Assembly: GCF_014201115.1 (NCBI RefSeq)
Contig: NZ_JACHDO010000001.1
Location: forward strand, 3,782,001 to 3,846,000
DNA from: Nocardiopsis metallicus
Lineage (GTDB): Bacteria; Actinomycetota; Actinomycetes; Streptosporangiales; Streptosporangiaceae
Length of the DNA: 64,000 nt
Reading direction: 5' to 3'
Positions 44,292-53,207 of this stretch are shown here, one piece after another. The notes under the pieces were generated by a model. It worked only from the letters and a program-made list of their open reading frames with translations, was not told the origin of the DNA and made no database searches. Made by a program: the position numbers and the translations under genes. Position 1 is the stretch's first letter. Every line of letters starts with the position of its first letter.

Positions 44292-45109
44292 CGGCCACCA
44301 CCCACCCCTGCCACGGCCGCTCTGTTCACGGGTGTCGGGGAGAAGGGGCGTGGCTGCTCGGCCGGGGCGGCCAGGCGGGCGAGCCAGAAGAACGAAAGGG
44401 CCCACACACCGCCGACCAGGCCGAGGATCAGCTGGCCGGTCACCGTGCCCAACGGTTCAAGAAAACCCGGGTTGAGCGCGACCATCCCGACCAGCATGAT
44501 CGTGGTGGCGGCGGCGATGATGCGCACCGAGGAGCGCACCCGCGCCCTTGAGGCCGAGACCCGGGCGATGCTACTCGCCCGCTCCCGAGCCGCCTCAGCC
44601 AGACGCGAGAGGGCACCGGCCACATCCCCGCTCTGCCGGGAAGCCCCCATCGTCAGGGTCAGGGCCACCAGATCGCCCAGGTCCGAATCGACATCCCGTG
44701 CGAACACCGGCGCGGCCTGGTCCATGGGCTGGCCCGCCCGCAACCGGGCCTCCAACCCCTGGACCGGAGCCCGGATCGGCTCAGGGGCGACCGGCACCGT
44801 CGCGGCGATGGCCTGATGAAGCCCCGAAGCACCGGTGATCATGTCCCGCAACTGCTCAGCCCACGACGCCAACGCCTCCGCGAGATCAGCCTGCTTCTGG
44901 GAAGTGGTGTCGGGGCCGAGCAGGGCGGGCATCCACCACCCTGCCGCCGCAGCGAGCACCACCCCCACCGGCCACCCCGTCACCACACCCACCAGCGCCC
45001 CAGCCCCGGATGCAGCGGCCAAGCGGACCCAGGTGTGGCGCTGGCGCAACACCCGCGCCCACCCATGCGGGTTCGAGCCCAAGGATGCTCGCTGGGGAAG
45101 AAGACTCAC
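44288..45109 (-). pseudogene. tadB: tadB, main part (5' end cut off by IS3-family element)
   Basis: This is the 3' 274 codons of tadB. It shows the T2SSF domain (ALASWAEQLRDMITGASGLHQAIAATV; VALTLTMGASRQSGDVAGALSRLAEAARE) and C-terminal helices. The first 29 codons lie beyond the IS3 element at 46419-46505; joined across it they give one frame. A GTG at 45109 created at the junction might still start a shorter protein without the first membrane helix, but it has no ribosome-binding site. Whether TadB function survives is open. Confidence 0.82.
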
Positions 45110-45150
45110 TGATGTTGCTTCAGTTCGGTAGACACCTGTGAGCTGGGGTT

Positions 45151-46065
45151 TTACGCGGCCTGAGACAGCGCCGCAAGCCTGTCTTGAGCAACTTCGGTGT
45201 GGCGACGTTCATACTCAGCCGGGCTGAGCTGACCATTGGCCGAATGCCGCCGCCAGGGGTTGTAGAACCCCTCGATATAGGAGAACACCTCCCGCTCCGC
45301 ATCCGCCCTGGTGGCGAAACGGGTGCGGTCGATCAACTCGGTCTCCAACGACGCGAAGAAGCTCTCGGTGACGGCGTTGTCGTAACACGACCCCGTCCGC
45401 CCCGTCGAGGGAGCGATCCCTGCCTCTTCGCAGCGGCGACCAAAGGCCAGACTGGTGTATTGCGATCCCTTGTCCGAGTGATGGATCAGCCCCGGACCGG
45501 GACGGCGGGCGGTCACCGCCATGGCCAGCGCGTCGCAGACCAGATCGGCGCGCATGTGAGGGGCCATCGCCCAGCCCACGATGCGGCGCGAGAACAGGTC
45601 CATCACCACCGCCAGGTACACCCACCCCTGGTCGGTGGGCACGTAGGTGATGTCCGCGCTCCACTTGGTGTTGGGGGCATGGGCGGTGAAGTCACGACCG
45701 ACCAGATCCGGTGGGGCTGTGGCCATCCGGTCCTGGGAGGTCAGGCTTTTGCGGCCGGTGCGGCGGTGGACCCCGACCAGGCCCTGGCGGCGCATCAGCC
45801 GGGTGATGCGGTTGCGTCCAGCGCGGATGCCGTCGAGCTCGGCCAGGTCGGCCTGGAGCCTGGGGGAGCCGTAGGTGCCGCGGGAGCGCTCGTGGTGGCC
45901 CTGGATGCGCTCGGACAGGTCAGCGTCGGAGCGTTCCTTGGCCGTGGGGCCGTCCTGGATTCGGTGGTGGTGTTTGTAGTAGCCCTGCCGCGATACGCCG
46001 AGCAGCCGGGACATCAGGGAGACGGAGTGGCGTGTCTTTTCTTCGTCGATCAGCCGGAACATCAC
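45151..46065 (-). CDS. IS3-family transposase OrfB (DDE integrase core)
   Basis: 304 residues with an HTH_21 segment (GTYGSPRLQADL, ITRLMRRQGLVGVHRR) and an rve catalytic core: TKWSADITYVPTDQGWVYLAVVMDLFSRRIVGW (first Asp), HHSDKGSQYTS (second Asp) and VTESFFASLETEL (Glu). Its ATG overlaps the end of OrfA (ATGA), as in IS3 elements that use coupling or frameshift fusion. Confidence 0.94.
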   Translation of the reverse strand: MMFRLIDEEKTRHSVSLMSRLLGVSRQGYYKHHHRIQDGPTAKERSDADLSERIQGHHERSRGTYGSPRLQADLAELDGIRAGRNRITRLMRRQGLVGVHRRTGRKSLTSQDRMATAPPDLVGRDFTAHAPNTKWSADITYVPTDQGWVYLAVVMDLFSRRIVGWAMAPHMRADLVCDALAMAVTARRPGPGLIHHSDKGSQYTSLAFGRRCEEAGIAPSTGRTGSCYDNAVTESFFASLETELIDRTRFATRADAEREVFSYIEGFYNPWRRHSANGQLSPAEYERRHTEVAQDRLAALSQAA

Positions 46066-46349
46066 CGACTGGTCTCCCGGACGAAGAAAGCCGTGGCCTT
46101 GCGCAGGATCTCGCGCTCTTCGCGCAGCTGGGCGTTCTCTCGGCGAAGGCGGGCCAGTTCGGCCTTGTCATCGCTGGTGGTGCCCTCTGCCTGGCCGGAG
46201 TCGATCTTGGCCTGATTGATCCAGGTGCGGATCGTCTGGGCCGAGGGTTCGAACTCAGCTGCCAGGTCCTCGGGGCTACGGCCGGAGCGGGCCAGCGCGA
46301 TGATCTGATCGCGGTACTCCGGCGGGTACGCAGGGCGGGTCTTGGGCAC
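46062..46349 (-). CDS. IS3-family transposase OrfA (HTH_Tnp_1)
   Basis: 95 residues from GTG 46349 (GAGGAG before it). PKTRPAYPPEYRDQIIALARSGRSPEDLAAEFEPSAQTIRTWI is the DNA-binding HTH of IS3 OrfA, followed by the leucine-zipper-like ELARLRRENAQLREEREILRKATAFF that ends just before OrfB. Confidence 0.93.
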   Translation of the reverse strand: MPKTRPAYPPEYRDQIIALARSGRSPEDLAAEFEPSAQTIRTWINQAKIDSGQAEGTTSDDKAELARLRRENAQLREEREILRKATAFFVRETSR

Positions 46350-46418
46350 TTCAATCTCCTCGTTCAATGACAAAGTATCCGAAAGCGGACACCTGTCCAC
46401 CGAACCGAAGCAAGATCA

Positions 46419-46505
46419 CACCACGTAGGCAGCGCACGCGATCCCAGCCCCCAGCAGAACCCCACCGACCGCAAACCCTCCCGCTGTCCAGTCCCACGGG
46501 CTCAT
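46419..46505 (-). pseudogene. tadB: tadB, first 29 codons (beyond IS3)
   Basis: Starts at ATG 46505 inside the cpaF stop (ATGA), a coupling signal that shows this is the true tadB start. It encodes one membrane helix (WTAGGFAVGGVLLGAGIACAAYVV) and runs into a TGA provided by the IS3 tip at 46416-46418. It joins in frame to SLLPQRASLG at 45106 leftward. Confidence 0.8.
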
Positions 46506-47815
46506 CACACCCACCCCCGTCCCGCGTACCCGACCCGTTCCAGACGGTCCGCGACGACCCCGGACGGCGCACACACCAACTCACCCGAGGAAGTATTCGG
46601 CGCGCGGTGGTAGATCTCGTTGGAGATCACCTGCTCACTTTCAGCCCCCACCACCTCGCGCACGCTCGCCACGTACCGCTCCCCCACCGGGGTGGTGTCG
46701 ATGTGCACCACCAGATGCAGAGCCGCCCCCACCAACGACGCCGTCGCCGAAGCCGTCAACCGCTCCGGGCTCTGAGCGCAGTAGGCGGCCAACTTCGCGA
46801 ACACCTGCTGCGAACTCGAGGCGTGGATAGTGGACATCGACCCATCCGTGCCCATGCTCATGGCATTGAGAAGAGCGATGGTCTCCGGGCCCCGGGTCTC
46901 CCCGACGATCACCCGGTCCGGGCACATCCGCAACGCCGCCCGCACCAACTCCGCCAAGCTGACCTCACCGATGCCCTCCACGTTCGCGGGACGCCCCTGC
47001 AGGGCTTGGACATCCAGGTCGCTGTCAGCCCGGTGCAGACCCAGCTCGAAGGCATCCTCCACGGTGATGAGCCGCTCGCCCTCCAGGGTCCCCAGCAAAG
47101 CCCTGAGCAGGGTGGTCTTCCCCGAGTTCGTCGCGCCGCTGATCAGGATGTTCAACCGGGCCCGCACCGCTGCCCGAAGCAGGTTCTGTGCGGTCTGGTC
47201 GACCATCCCGGAGCGGGCCAGATCCCTCAGTCGCAGGTGCTGGGCGGGGTGGCGGCGGATGGTCAGGGTCGGACGAGCCGCCACACCCGGCATCACCGCC
47301 GAGAGGCGTTCTCCTCCTGGCAGTTCCATGGACAGAATCGGTGCGGACATATCAAACCTGCGCTCACCGCTCGGTGCACGGGCTGCGGCCCGCTGCACCA
47401 AAGCCACCAGCTCATCGTCGGTGGCCACCACCGAAGAGCGTTGCTCCCTTCGTCCACCTCCGAAGTCCACAACCGCAGGGGCGTTGCCGGTGATGTGGAT
47501 ATTCTGCACCCCCGGCTCGACCAGCAACTCCTCTACCGGCCCGAGCCCAAGGACGTGGTCCAGGACCAGGCGGCGAAGGCGCGGTTCGTCTACCGTTCCC
47601 TGCGTGCCCTGTACCAGGGCCGTGCGCGCCCTTTCCTCCAGAAGGGTGTCGACGAGCTGGCCCACCGCATCGGTGTCCGCTGACTCTTCGGGGTGGGTGA
47701 CAAGGTGTTCGGTGACGCGGCCGGCCAGCTCCACCGCGGCCGTGCGCAACGAGTCCTCGCCACCAGATTCCCCCATGACCGGTGACAGGTGCAGGGCTGG
47801 ATACATGGTCCTCAT
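46505..47815 (-). CDS. cpaF: CpaF/TadA-type secretion ATPase
   Basis: 436 residues, VirB11/CpaF superfamily. N-terminal domain with LGLGPVEELLVEPGVQNIHITG; Walker A ISGATNSGKTTLLRALL near 225-240; Asp box LITVEDAFELGL; Walker B region RVIVGETRGPETIALLNAM; and His box GSMSTIHASS. It powers pilus assembly with TadB/TadC. As a VirB11 relative it could also serve the nearby T4SS, which has no VirB11 of its own (inference). Confidence 0.92.
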   Translation of the reverse strand: MRTMYPALHLSPVMGESGGEDSLRTAAVELAGRVTEHLVTHPEESADTDAVGQLVDTLLEERARTALVQGTQGTVDEPRLRRLVLDHVLGLGPVEELLVEPGVQNIHITGNAPAVVDFGGGRREQRSSVVATDDELVALVQRAAARAPSGERRFDMSAPILSMELPGGERLSAVMPGVAARPTLTIRRHPAQHLRLRDLARSGMVDQTAQNLLRAAVRARLNILISGATNSGKTTLLRALLGTLEGERLITVEDAFELGLHRADSDLDVQALQGRPANVEGIGEVSLAELVRAALRMCPDRVIVGETRGPETIALLNAMSMGTDGSMSTIHASSSQQVFAKLAAYCAQSPERLTASATASLVGAALHLVVHIDTTPVGERYVASVREVVGAESEQVISNEIYHRAPNTSSGELVCAPSGVVADRLERVGYAGRGWV

Positions 47816-48690
47816 GCGGCCTGCACCTCCAACACCCGACGCTCCCCCGCACTGAGTCCGAGGCCGTCGAAGTCATCGCACAACTCCGCCAGCGCTTTGG
47901 CGGCCTTGATGAGCGGCATCCACTCCAAACCGTCAGGGTCACGGCGCTGAGCACGCCACGCCGCCAGCCGATCCCTCAACCGCTGCGGCGGATGGTGCTC
48001 ACCCCGCACCAACCCAGCCCCCGTGGGGTCATGCGGGACACGAGCCCACACCGGCAACCCACCCGCGACATCGGAGACTTCGCTATCCGTGTGCGGGCAC
48101 GCCCCGGTGATGGCCAGGCCGACCCGGACCCCGTCCTGGCGCAGCGAAGCCAGAACCGGGGCACACACCCGCAGCCGCTCGGCCTGCTCCACCTGACCCG
48201 CCTCGACCAAGACCACAGCGGTGTCAGCGTGGCGGAGCAGGGCCGCCCCCGCGGACCCCGGCACCGCACGCCCCACATCCACCACGCTCACCCTCCCCGC
48301 CTTCAGCAGCCGAGGGTTGCGGGCCAGGACCTCCACCGCACGGCCCGCCTCGAGCGGGTCGCTCGGGGCCGCCACCACCCGCAGCCCACCCGGTAGCTCG
48401 AGCGCATGACGCAGCAACGGGTGATGGCCGCTCTCGGCGACGCCCTCGTTCGAAGGCAGGGCCACCGGTACCTCCACCGGAGCATGAGAACGTGACGCAG
48501 CGGCCAACGACACCAACCCCTTCGGGCCCGGCTCAAGACCGTGCCAGGCCGCCACATCGCCCCCGGAAGCGTCAGCCTCCACCAGCACCGGCACCGTCAG
48601 CACTCCGCTCGGCCAGGCGGCGGCCATAGCCGTGGCCAGACTCGTCACCCCCGGAGCCCCACTCAGCGAGCACACCGCCACCACCGTCAT
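47812..48690 (-). CDS. TadZ/CpaE-like ParA-family ATPase homologue with degenerate P-loop
   Basis: 292 residues. MTVVAVCSLSGAPGVTSLATAMAAAW has the deviant Walker A position, but Lys residues of KGGxGKT are missing; VSVVDVGRAVPGSAGAALLRHADTAVVLVEA fits the Walker B and following strand of the MinD/ParA fold. It is likely to localise the pilus machine and probably lacks normal ATP hydrolysis. It overlaps cpaF by 4 bp. Confidence 0.78.
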   Translation of the reverse strand: MTVVAVCSLSGAPGVTSLATAMAAAWPSGVLTVPVLVEADASGGDVAAWHGLEPGPKGLVSLAAASRSHAPVEVPVALPSNEGVAESGHHPLLRHALELPGGLRVVAAPSDPLEAGRAVEVLARNPRLLKAGRVSVVDVGRAVPGSAGAALLRHADTAVVLVEAGQVEQAERLRVCAPVLASLRQDGVRVGLAITGACPHTDSEVSDVAGGLPVWARVPHDPTGAGLVRGEHHPPQRLRDRLAAWRAQRRDPDGLEWMPLIKAAKALAELCDDFDGLGLSAGERRVLEVQAA

Positions 48691-49433
48691 TCGCTCCCCT
48701 CCCCGTCCTGGTTCTCGGCCTGTTCGTGCGGGTTGACCACCGCGATATGCACCTCACCCGCAGCGACCGCACCCGCCACTCGGCCCGCGTCCTCGCGCGG
48801 CACCACCACCTCCACCGCCTGATCCCCGGGACCGAACCCGTCACCGCCATCCGCGACCACACGGTGCACCAGAGCCGTCACCACCCCAGAACTGCCTTGG
48901 ACCGTGTTCTCGTCGTCCTCCACCACCTCCTGGGCTCCGCCCCCGGTCGGGATCAGGTCCACCGTCGTTCCCGCCTCCAACCCCTGAGGCAGCACGGCGA
49001 CCGGCAACGCAACCAGCGCCGACCCCCGCTCCGGCCACACAGCCGTCTCCGACACCGAACCCGCCACCAAAGGCGAACCCGCCGAGACCGGGCGGGCCAA
49101 CACCATCCCCTCCACCCTGTCCGGCGCCAACAACCGCAGCCCCTCACTCGGCACAGCCTCCACAGAGGCCACATCCGAAGCGCTGATCACGTGCCCGGCG
49201 GGCAAATCAGCAGAGAGCACCGCCACCGGCACCGTGTCTTCCCCCGCGAACCCGGCCCAGGCTCCGGCCGCCCCACCACCGACGATCAACGCGGTGGCCA
49301 GCAGCGCCCACTTCCACCGGCGACGCGAAGTCGCCGCAAGGCGCACCGACTCCCACTCCCGGCCCCCATCAGGAGCCTCCGTCTTATTCTTAGTTTTCTG
49401 GTTGGTTTGCTTGGGATTCGCGAGCGCGACCAT
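48687..49433 (-). CDS. cpaB: CpaB/RcpC-like SAF-domain protein
   Basis: About 248 residues from ATG 49433 (GAGAGGG before it; ATG 49451 is the alternative). A membrane helix (WKWALLATALIVGGGAAGAWAGF) is followed by a SAF domain (VAVLSADLPAGHVISASDVASVEA ... ARPVSAGSPLVAG) and a beta-rich region with VVPREDAGRVAGAVAAGEVHIAVV. In Tad systems CpaB/RcpC acts on the outer side of the membrane during pilus assembly. Confidence 0.8.
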   Translation of the reverse strand: MVALANPKQTNQKTKNKTEAPDGGREWESVRLAATSRRRWKWALLATALIVGGGAAGAWAGFAGEDTVPVAVLSADLPAGHVISASDVASVEAVPSEGLRLLAPDRVEGMVLARPVSAGSPLVAGSVSETAVWPERGSALVALPVAVLPQGLEAGTTVDLIPTGGGAQEVVEDDENTVQGSSGVVTALVHRVVADGGDGFGPGDQAVEVVVPREDAGRVAGAVAAGEVHIAVVNPHEQAENQDGEGSE

Positions 49434-49470
49434 CCCGCCCTCTCTTTCCATGCCTATGTCTGCCGCTTGG

Positions 49471-50316
49471 TCAGCGGGTGTGGGTGACCACCGAGTGGAT
49501 CTCACTCACCGGCACCGCCACCTCCGAGGACGTCGACAAGCCCTCCAGCTCGCCCCCGTCTCCGGTGCTGGTGGACCATGCCACCGACCACTCCCACACC
49601 GCAACCAGATCCACCTCCGCCCCCGCACCACCGGGCGGGAGAGAGGTATAGGTGTGGCCGCAGTCCGGCGACCCCTCCTCCCGGAACACCGCAGGTGAAT
49701 ACACCGTCCCGGCGCTGTCACACACCACCTGGTGGCCGTCCCCGGTCTCCCACACCACCCGCTCAGGGGTAGCCACCACCGTCACTGACCCCGCACCCAC
49801 CGAGGCTGTCGCCGAGACCGGCTCCCACCCATCGGCGTCGATCCACATCCAGGAGGGCATGTTCACGAACCTCGGCTTGCCGAGCGGCGGGGCCGTCCCG
49901 ATCTCCGGGACAGGCAGGGTCATCGACGCCCGCGCCTGCTCAGCCAACACAGCCGGATCAATCACGACCTGGGCCTCCGAGCCTTGCGAAGCCGAGGAAG
50001 CCGAAGTCGAACACCATGCTCGCCCCAAGGGCACCCGGACCGGCCCTTCCTGACCCGATTGGATGAACTCCACATCAGGAAGCTCGCAAGAAGACGCAGG
50101 CTCTCCCCCTGTCCCACCTGCCCCCGAAACTGGCACCGAAGGAATGTCCATAGCGGGAGGCCGCGGCGGTGTACTGTGCGCGCCTGCGATACACCCTCCT
50201 CCTGAGCACTCGACGCTGTGCGCGAAGCGCCCGTCCTGGGCGTGAGCAGGGCCGGATGCCACGAGCACAAGAGCCATGACGACTGGAAACAAGCCCCCTG
50301 AGCGTGTCCTCAGCAC
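49471..50316 (-). CDS. Secreted hypothetical protein of the pilus/T4SS region
   Basis: 281 residues with a clear signal peptide (FPVVMALVLVASGPAHAQD). The mature part has several Cys residues (VECSGGGC, SSCEL, AWCSTS, VVCDS, PDCGHTY) that may form disulfides, and a beta-rich C-terminal half. No named family was recognised, but similar proteins accompany Tad or transfer clusters in streptomycetes. It is exported and probably wall-associated. Confidence 0.65.
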   Translation of the reverse strand: MLRTRSGGLFPVVMALVLVASGPAHAQDGRFAHSVECSGGGCIAGAHSTPPRPPAMDIPSVPVSGAGGTGGEPASSCELPDVEFIQSGQEGPVRVPLGRAWCSTSASSASQGSEAQVVIDPAVLAEQARASMTLPVPEIGTAPPLGKPRFVNMPSWMWIDADGWEPVSATASVGAGSVTVVATPERVVWETGDGHQVVCDSAGTVYSPAVFREEGSPDCGHTYTSLPPGGAGAEVDLVAVWEWSVAWSTSTGDGGELEGLSTSSEVAVPVSEIHSVVTHTR

Positions 50317-50813
50317 TCGTCAAACTCCCCGAGCCACAACTCGTCGACCTTCCACTTGCCCTGCTGGTCGGTGACCGTGGCTTGGAAAAGTCGTGTGTTG
50401 CGCTCCTCCGGATCCATCTCCTCAAAGCCTTCGATGACCCATTCGGTGTTGTCCATGCAGTCCTCGACCATGATGCTCGCGGGGTCGGCTTCAAGGTCAG
50501 TGTCAGTGACCTCGGGGCGCAGTACCGGCTCTCCCATGGCCTTGGCCCCATCGAGCATTCCCGTGGCCAATTCCAAGGCCTGACCGCGCGCATACAGCTC
50601 CAGGTCCGGGTGGTCCTCGGCTCCATCCAGCGAAGCCTCGACCACGGCGCCCATCATGCCCAGGTAGGCATTCACGGCCTTCTCCTCCGGGGAAGGCCCG
50701 GGTGCGGACGGGGCGGCCAGGGGCGCGCTCGCCTCGGCTTGTTCGGGTTCTGCTTCCGGTGCGGCACACCCCGCCAGCGCCACCACGAGCGCGGCACACA
50801 CCACCCTGCGCAT
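50310..50813 (-). CDS. Lipoprotein of unknown function
   Basis: 167 residues from ATG 50813. The signal ends in VALAGCAAPE (lipobox LAGC). The mature domain (EEKAVNAYLGMMGAVVEASLDGAEDHPDLELYARGQAL ... KVDELWLGEFDEC) looks like an NTF2-like or surface lipoprotein common in actinomycete transfer regions. It overlaps the next gene by 7 bp, so they are co-translated. Confidence 0.7.
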   Translation of the reverse strand: MRRVVCAALVVALAGCAAPEAEPEQAEASAPLAAPSAPGPSPEEKAVNAYLGMMGAVVEASLDGAEDHPDLELYARGQALELATGMLDGAKAMGEPVLRPEVTDTDLEADPASIMVEDCMDNTEWVIEGFEEMDPEERNTRLFQATVTDQQGKWKVDELWLGEFDEC

Positions 50814-51047
50814 GGCACACCTCCGTTTCCTTCTCCGACGTGACCCCACGCCGTGCTTTCGAAGGGTGACACTAGCCACACGCAGAGTCACTTCACAAGA
50901 GGAATTCGGGCACTCTCCGTCACCAAAACTGTGAAGAGAACCACCCGACCTCGGTGTCGAACTCTCTACCTGCACAAACACCCAGACGAGCAACCGAAAG
51001 CAGGGCCGCTCCCGGTAGGAAAACGGCCCTGCTAATCGGCTCTCTCG

Positions 51048-51575
51048 TCAGGCGACAGGCTGGCGCAGCGCCTCCCATTGCCGCACCAGCCCGGCCAGCT
51101 CGTCCCACTCTCCCGGCTCTTGCGCTTGGCTCACCCGCGAGAAGGCACCCGGAGTTGGCGACTCTTGCCGGGGCCAGTGAGGCGCTCGGGGTTCAGGTTG
51201 CCGGGTACGGCCTCGCTGTTCGTGTGCGACCAGATACGGGCGCACCGCACGCCCACCGTCGTCGTCCTCGCACCAGCCGAACCTCGGCACCTGCTTCGGC
51301 GTCACCGGGGGCTCGTAGAGGCGCCGGGCCCACTCTGCGTGATCGCGACGGGCGTGGTCATAGCGACGCACCCACTCAGGCTCCGCAGACGGCACCGGGG
51401 TACGTGCCGCCGCGACCGCTCGCAGGGGAGGCGCCTTCTTCACCGGTCGCGGGCGCAACGGGGGCGGCGGCTTCTGCACGCCGAGAACGGCTTCGAGTAC
51501 GGCCCCGACCGTCCAGCGCACGCGGCTGGCCCAGCCGCGTCGACGCCTGCGGTGTCGGCCCCTACCATGGTCCAT
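51048..51575 (-). CDS. Basic hypothetical protein
   Basis: 175 residues from ATG 51575, preceded by AGGAGGAAG. The N-terminus is Arg-rich (GRGRHRRRRRGWASRVRW), followed by a Pro-rich, poorly ordered middle and a short helical C-terminus (EWDELAGLVRQWEALRQ). No domain was recognised. A cytosolic accessory protein is possible. Confidence 0.55.
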   Translation of the reverse strand: MDHGRGRHRRRRRGWASRVRWTVGAVLEAVLGVQKPPPPLRPRPVKKAPPLRAVAAARTPVPSAEPEWVRRYDHARRDHAEWARRLYEPPVTPKQVPRFGWCEDDDGGRAVRPYLVAHEQRGRTRQPEPRAPHWPRQESPTPGAFSRVSQAQEPGEWDELAGLVRQWEALRQPVA

Positions 51576-52136
51576 GGTCTTCCTCCTGGTCGCTTCAGGT
51601 GGGGGATCACGCCTCGGGCGGTGTTCCAGCACCGTCCGAGGCACCTTTTTCTTTTGTTCTTCGCTTTTTCTTGAGGCGCGTGTTCCGCTGTTCGGGGCGG
51701 GGCGGGTGTCAATGGCCCCGGCGAAGTCGTACGCCCTCACCAAGGCTGCGCTTCCACACCCCGCCCGATGCCAGCGAACAGGTGCCTCTAGCTGGCTCTT
51801 CGCGACCGCTCGGCCGAGGTGAGCGGGGGCAGGCGGAGGGTGTGTGCGGGCATCACAAAGGAGCCCTTTCTTTTGAGCACGCGAAAGAATTCGGACAAAT
51901 AGGAATCGCGTTCACCCGGGTGGAACGGCGTGGGTGCGATGTTTCCCTATGCAAGCGAGTATTTTCAACCCCGCATTGCGTAGAAGTCATGGACCAGCGA
52001 AAACACGGGAAATGGGGCCGCGCGGGCGACGTGCCCGCACAGCCCCACAGCCGCCCCACCGCCCGCTGGGCGTCCCCGACCCGGGGGTTCCCGGGCTGGG
52101 GCCGCCCTGTTCCGTTGTGGAGCGGGTGGTGGCCGC
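51576..52136. other. Intergenic region of 560 bp
   Basis: No gene is supported. The part at 51860-51985 is AT-richer (TTTCTTTTGAGC, AGTATTTTCAACC) and probably holds the promoter of the 51048-51575 gene. A GC-rich, stem-prone stretch at 52040-52130 follows the stop of the transglycosylase gene and may end its transcript. Confidence 0.5.
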
Positions 52137-53207
52137 TCAGCCCGGCCGCACCGCCGCCACGAACCGAGCGCTGTAGTACTCACCGTCCACGGGTTCGACC
52201 CGGATGCTCTGCCCCGTGCGCGGTGAGTTGACCATCTGCCCGCCGCCTACGTACATGGTCACGTGTGAGGGGCTGCCTCCCGGGGCTCCGGTGTCGTAGA
52301 ACAGCAGGTCTCCCGGCTGTAGATCGTCCAAGCCGATGCGTGTTCCGGTGTTGACCTGGTCGGTGGTCACCCGCGGCAAAGCAACCCCGGCTGCTTTCCA
52401 GGCCTGCATGGTCAGCCCCGAGCAGTCGAACGCGTGTGGGCCGGTGCCGCCCCAGAGGTAGGGCTTGCCGACCTGGGCCAGCGCCCACTCCGCCGCCGCC
52501 CGCCCCTGCTCGCTGCTGGCCCCCGTCCCCACCCGGGGAACCTGCGCAGCGGTCTGGGCGGCGATCTCGGCATAGGCGTCGATGTGCCCCACGACTTTGT
52601 CCACGTACCACCCGGCGCGGTTGTAGCGCAGCAGCGCCGCTTCGAGATGGTCCGGGTCGGTGAAGTCGACCGGCTCGGCTCGGGGGTGGCTCACGCACAA
52701 GTACACCGCCGCGCTCCACATGGCGTCGTGGATGTTGTGCGGGTCGGCGATGCCGTCACCGTTGCCGTCCAGGCCGTGGGAAGCCCAGGTGGTGGGGATG
52801 AACTGCATCGGCCCCACCGCCCGGTCAAACTCGGTGTCCCCATCCCACTCGCCGTTGTCGCTGTCCATGTGGGGTGTGGTGTTGCCCCCGACCCCGCTCC
52901 CGTCCAAGCGGGGGCCGATCATCTTGGGCCGCACATCCCCCGACGCCGACACCTGCCTCCCGGCCACGTGGTTGGATTCGACTTTGCCGATCCCGGCCAG
53001 CACCGGCCACTCCATACCCGTACAGCCCGCGAACTCTTCCTCCAACCGTGCGGCGGCCTGAACATAGGCTTCCAGGACCGGGGCGGGGATCCCCTCCACC
53101 TCGCCCGGCACCCCCACCGCGTGCTGGCCCGAGTTGCCCAACACGCCGATGAACAGCACCGGCACCATGAAGAGAACCCCCGCACCAACGAAGACATAGC
53201 GCATCAC
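52137..53207 (-). CDS. Bifunctional lytic transglycosylase / NlpC-P60 endopeptidase
   Basis: 356 residues: a membrane anchor (VFVGAGVLFMVPVLFIGVLG), then an SLT-type domain with the catalytic Glu in GIGKVESNHV near residue 75 and GPMQFIPTTWASHG, then NlpC/P60 with Cys in FDCSGLTMQAW near 262 and His in SPSHVTMYVGG. Such VirB1-like two-headed hydrolases open the wall for conjugation machines in Gram-positive T4SSs. It overlaps the next gene by 4 bp, placing it in the T4SS operon. Confidence 0.9.
   Translation of the reverse strand: MMRYVFVGAGVLFMVPVLFIGVLGNSGQHAVGVPGEVEGIPAPVLEAYVQAAARLEEEFAGCTGMEWPVLAGIGKVESNHVAGRQVSASGDVRPKMIGPRLDGSGVGGNTTPHMDSDNGEWDGDTEFDRAVGPMQFIPTTWASHGLDGNGDGIADPHNIHDAMWSAAVYLCVSHPRAEPVDFTDPDHLEAALLRYNRAGWYVDKVVGHIDAYAEIAAQTAAQVPRVGTGASSEQGRAAAEWALAQVGKPYLWGGTGPHAFDCSGLTMQAWKAAGVALPRVTTDQVNTGTRIGLDDLQPGDLLFYDTGAPGGSPSHVTMYVGGGQMVNSPRTGQSIRVEPVDGEYYSARFVAAVRPG

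Larger units (their letters stand above)
45110..46418 (-). mobile_element. IS3-family insertion sequence inside tadB
   Basis: 1,309 bp with imperfect 25-bp inverted ends: TGATGTTGCTTCAGTTCGGT at 45110 and, read from the other end, TGATCTTGCTTCGGTTCGGT at 46418. The ends are TG...CA as usual for IS3. It is flanked by a 3-bp duplication CAC (45107-45109 and 46419-46421), the size typical of IS3. Removing element plus one CAC restores the tadB frame exactly. Two overlapping transposase genes are inside. Confidence 0.92.
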
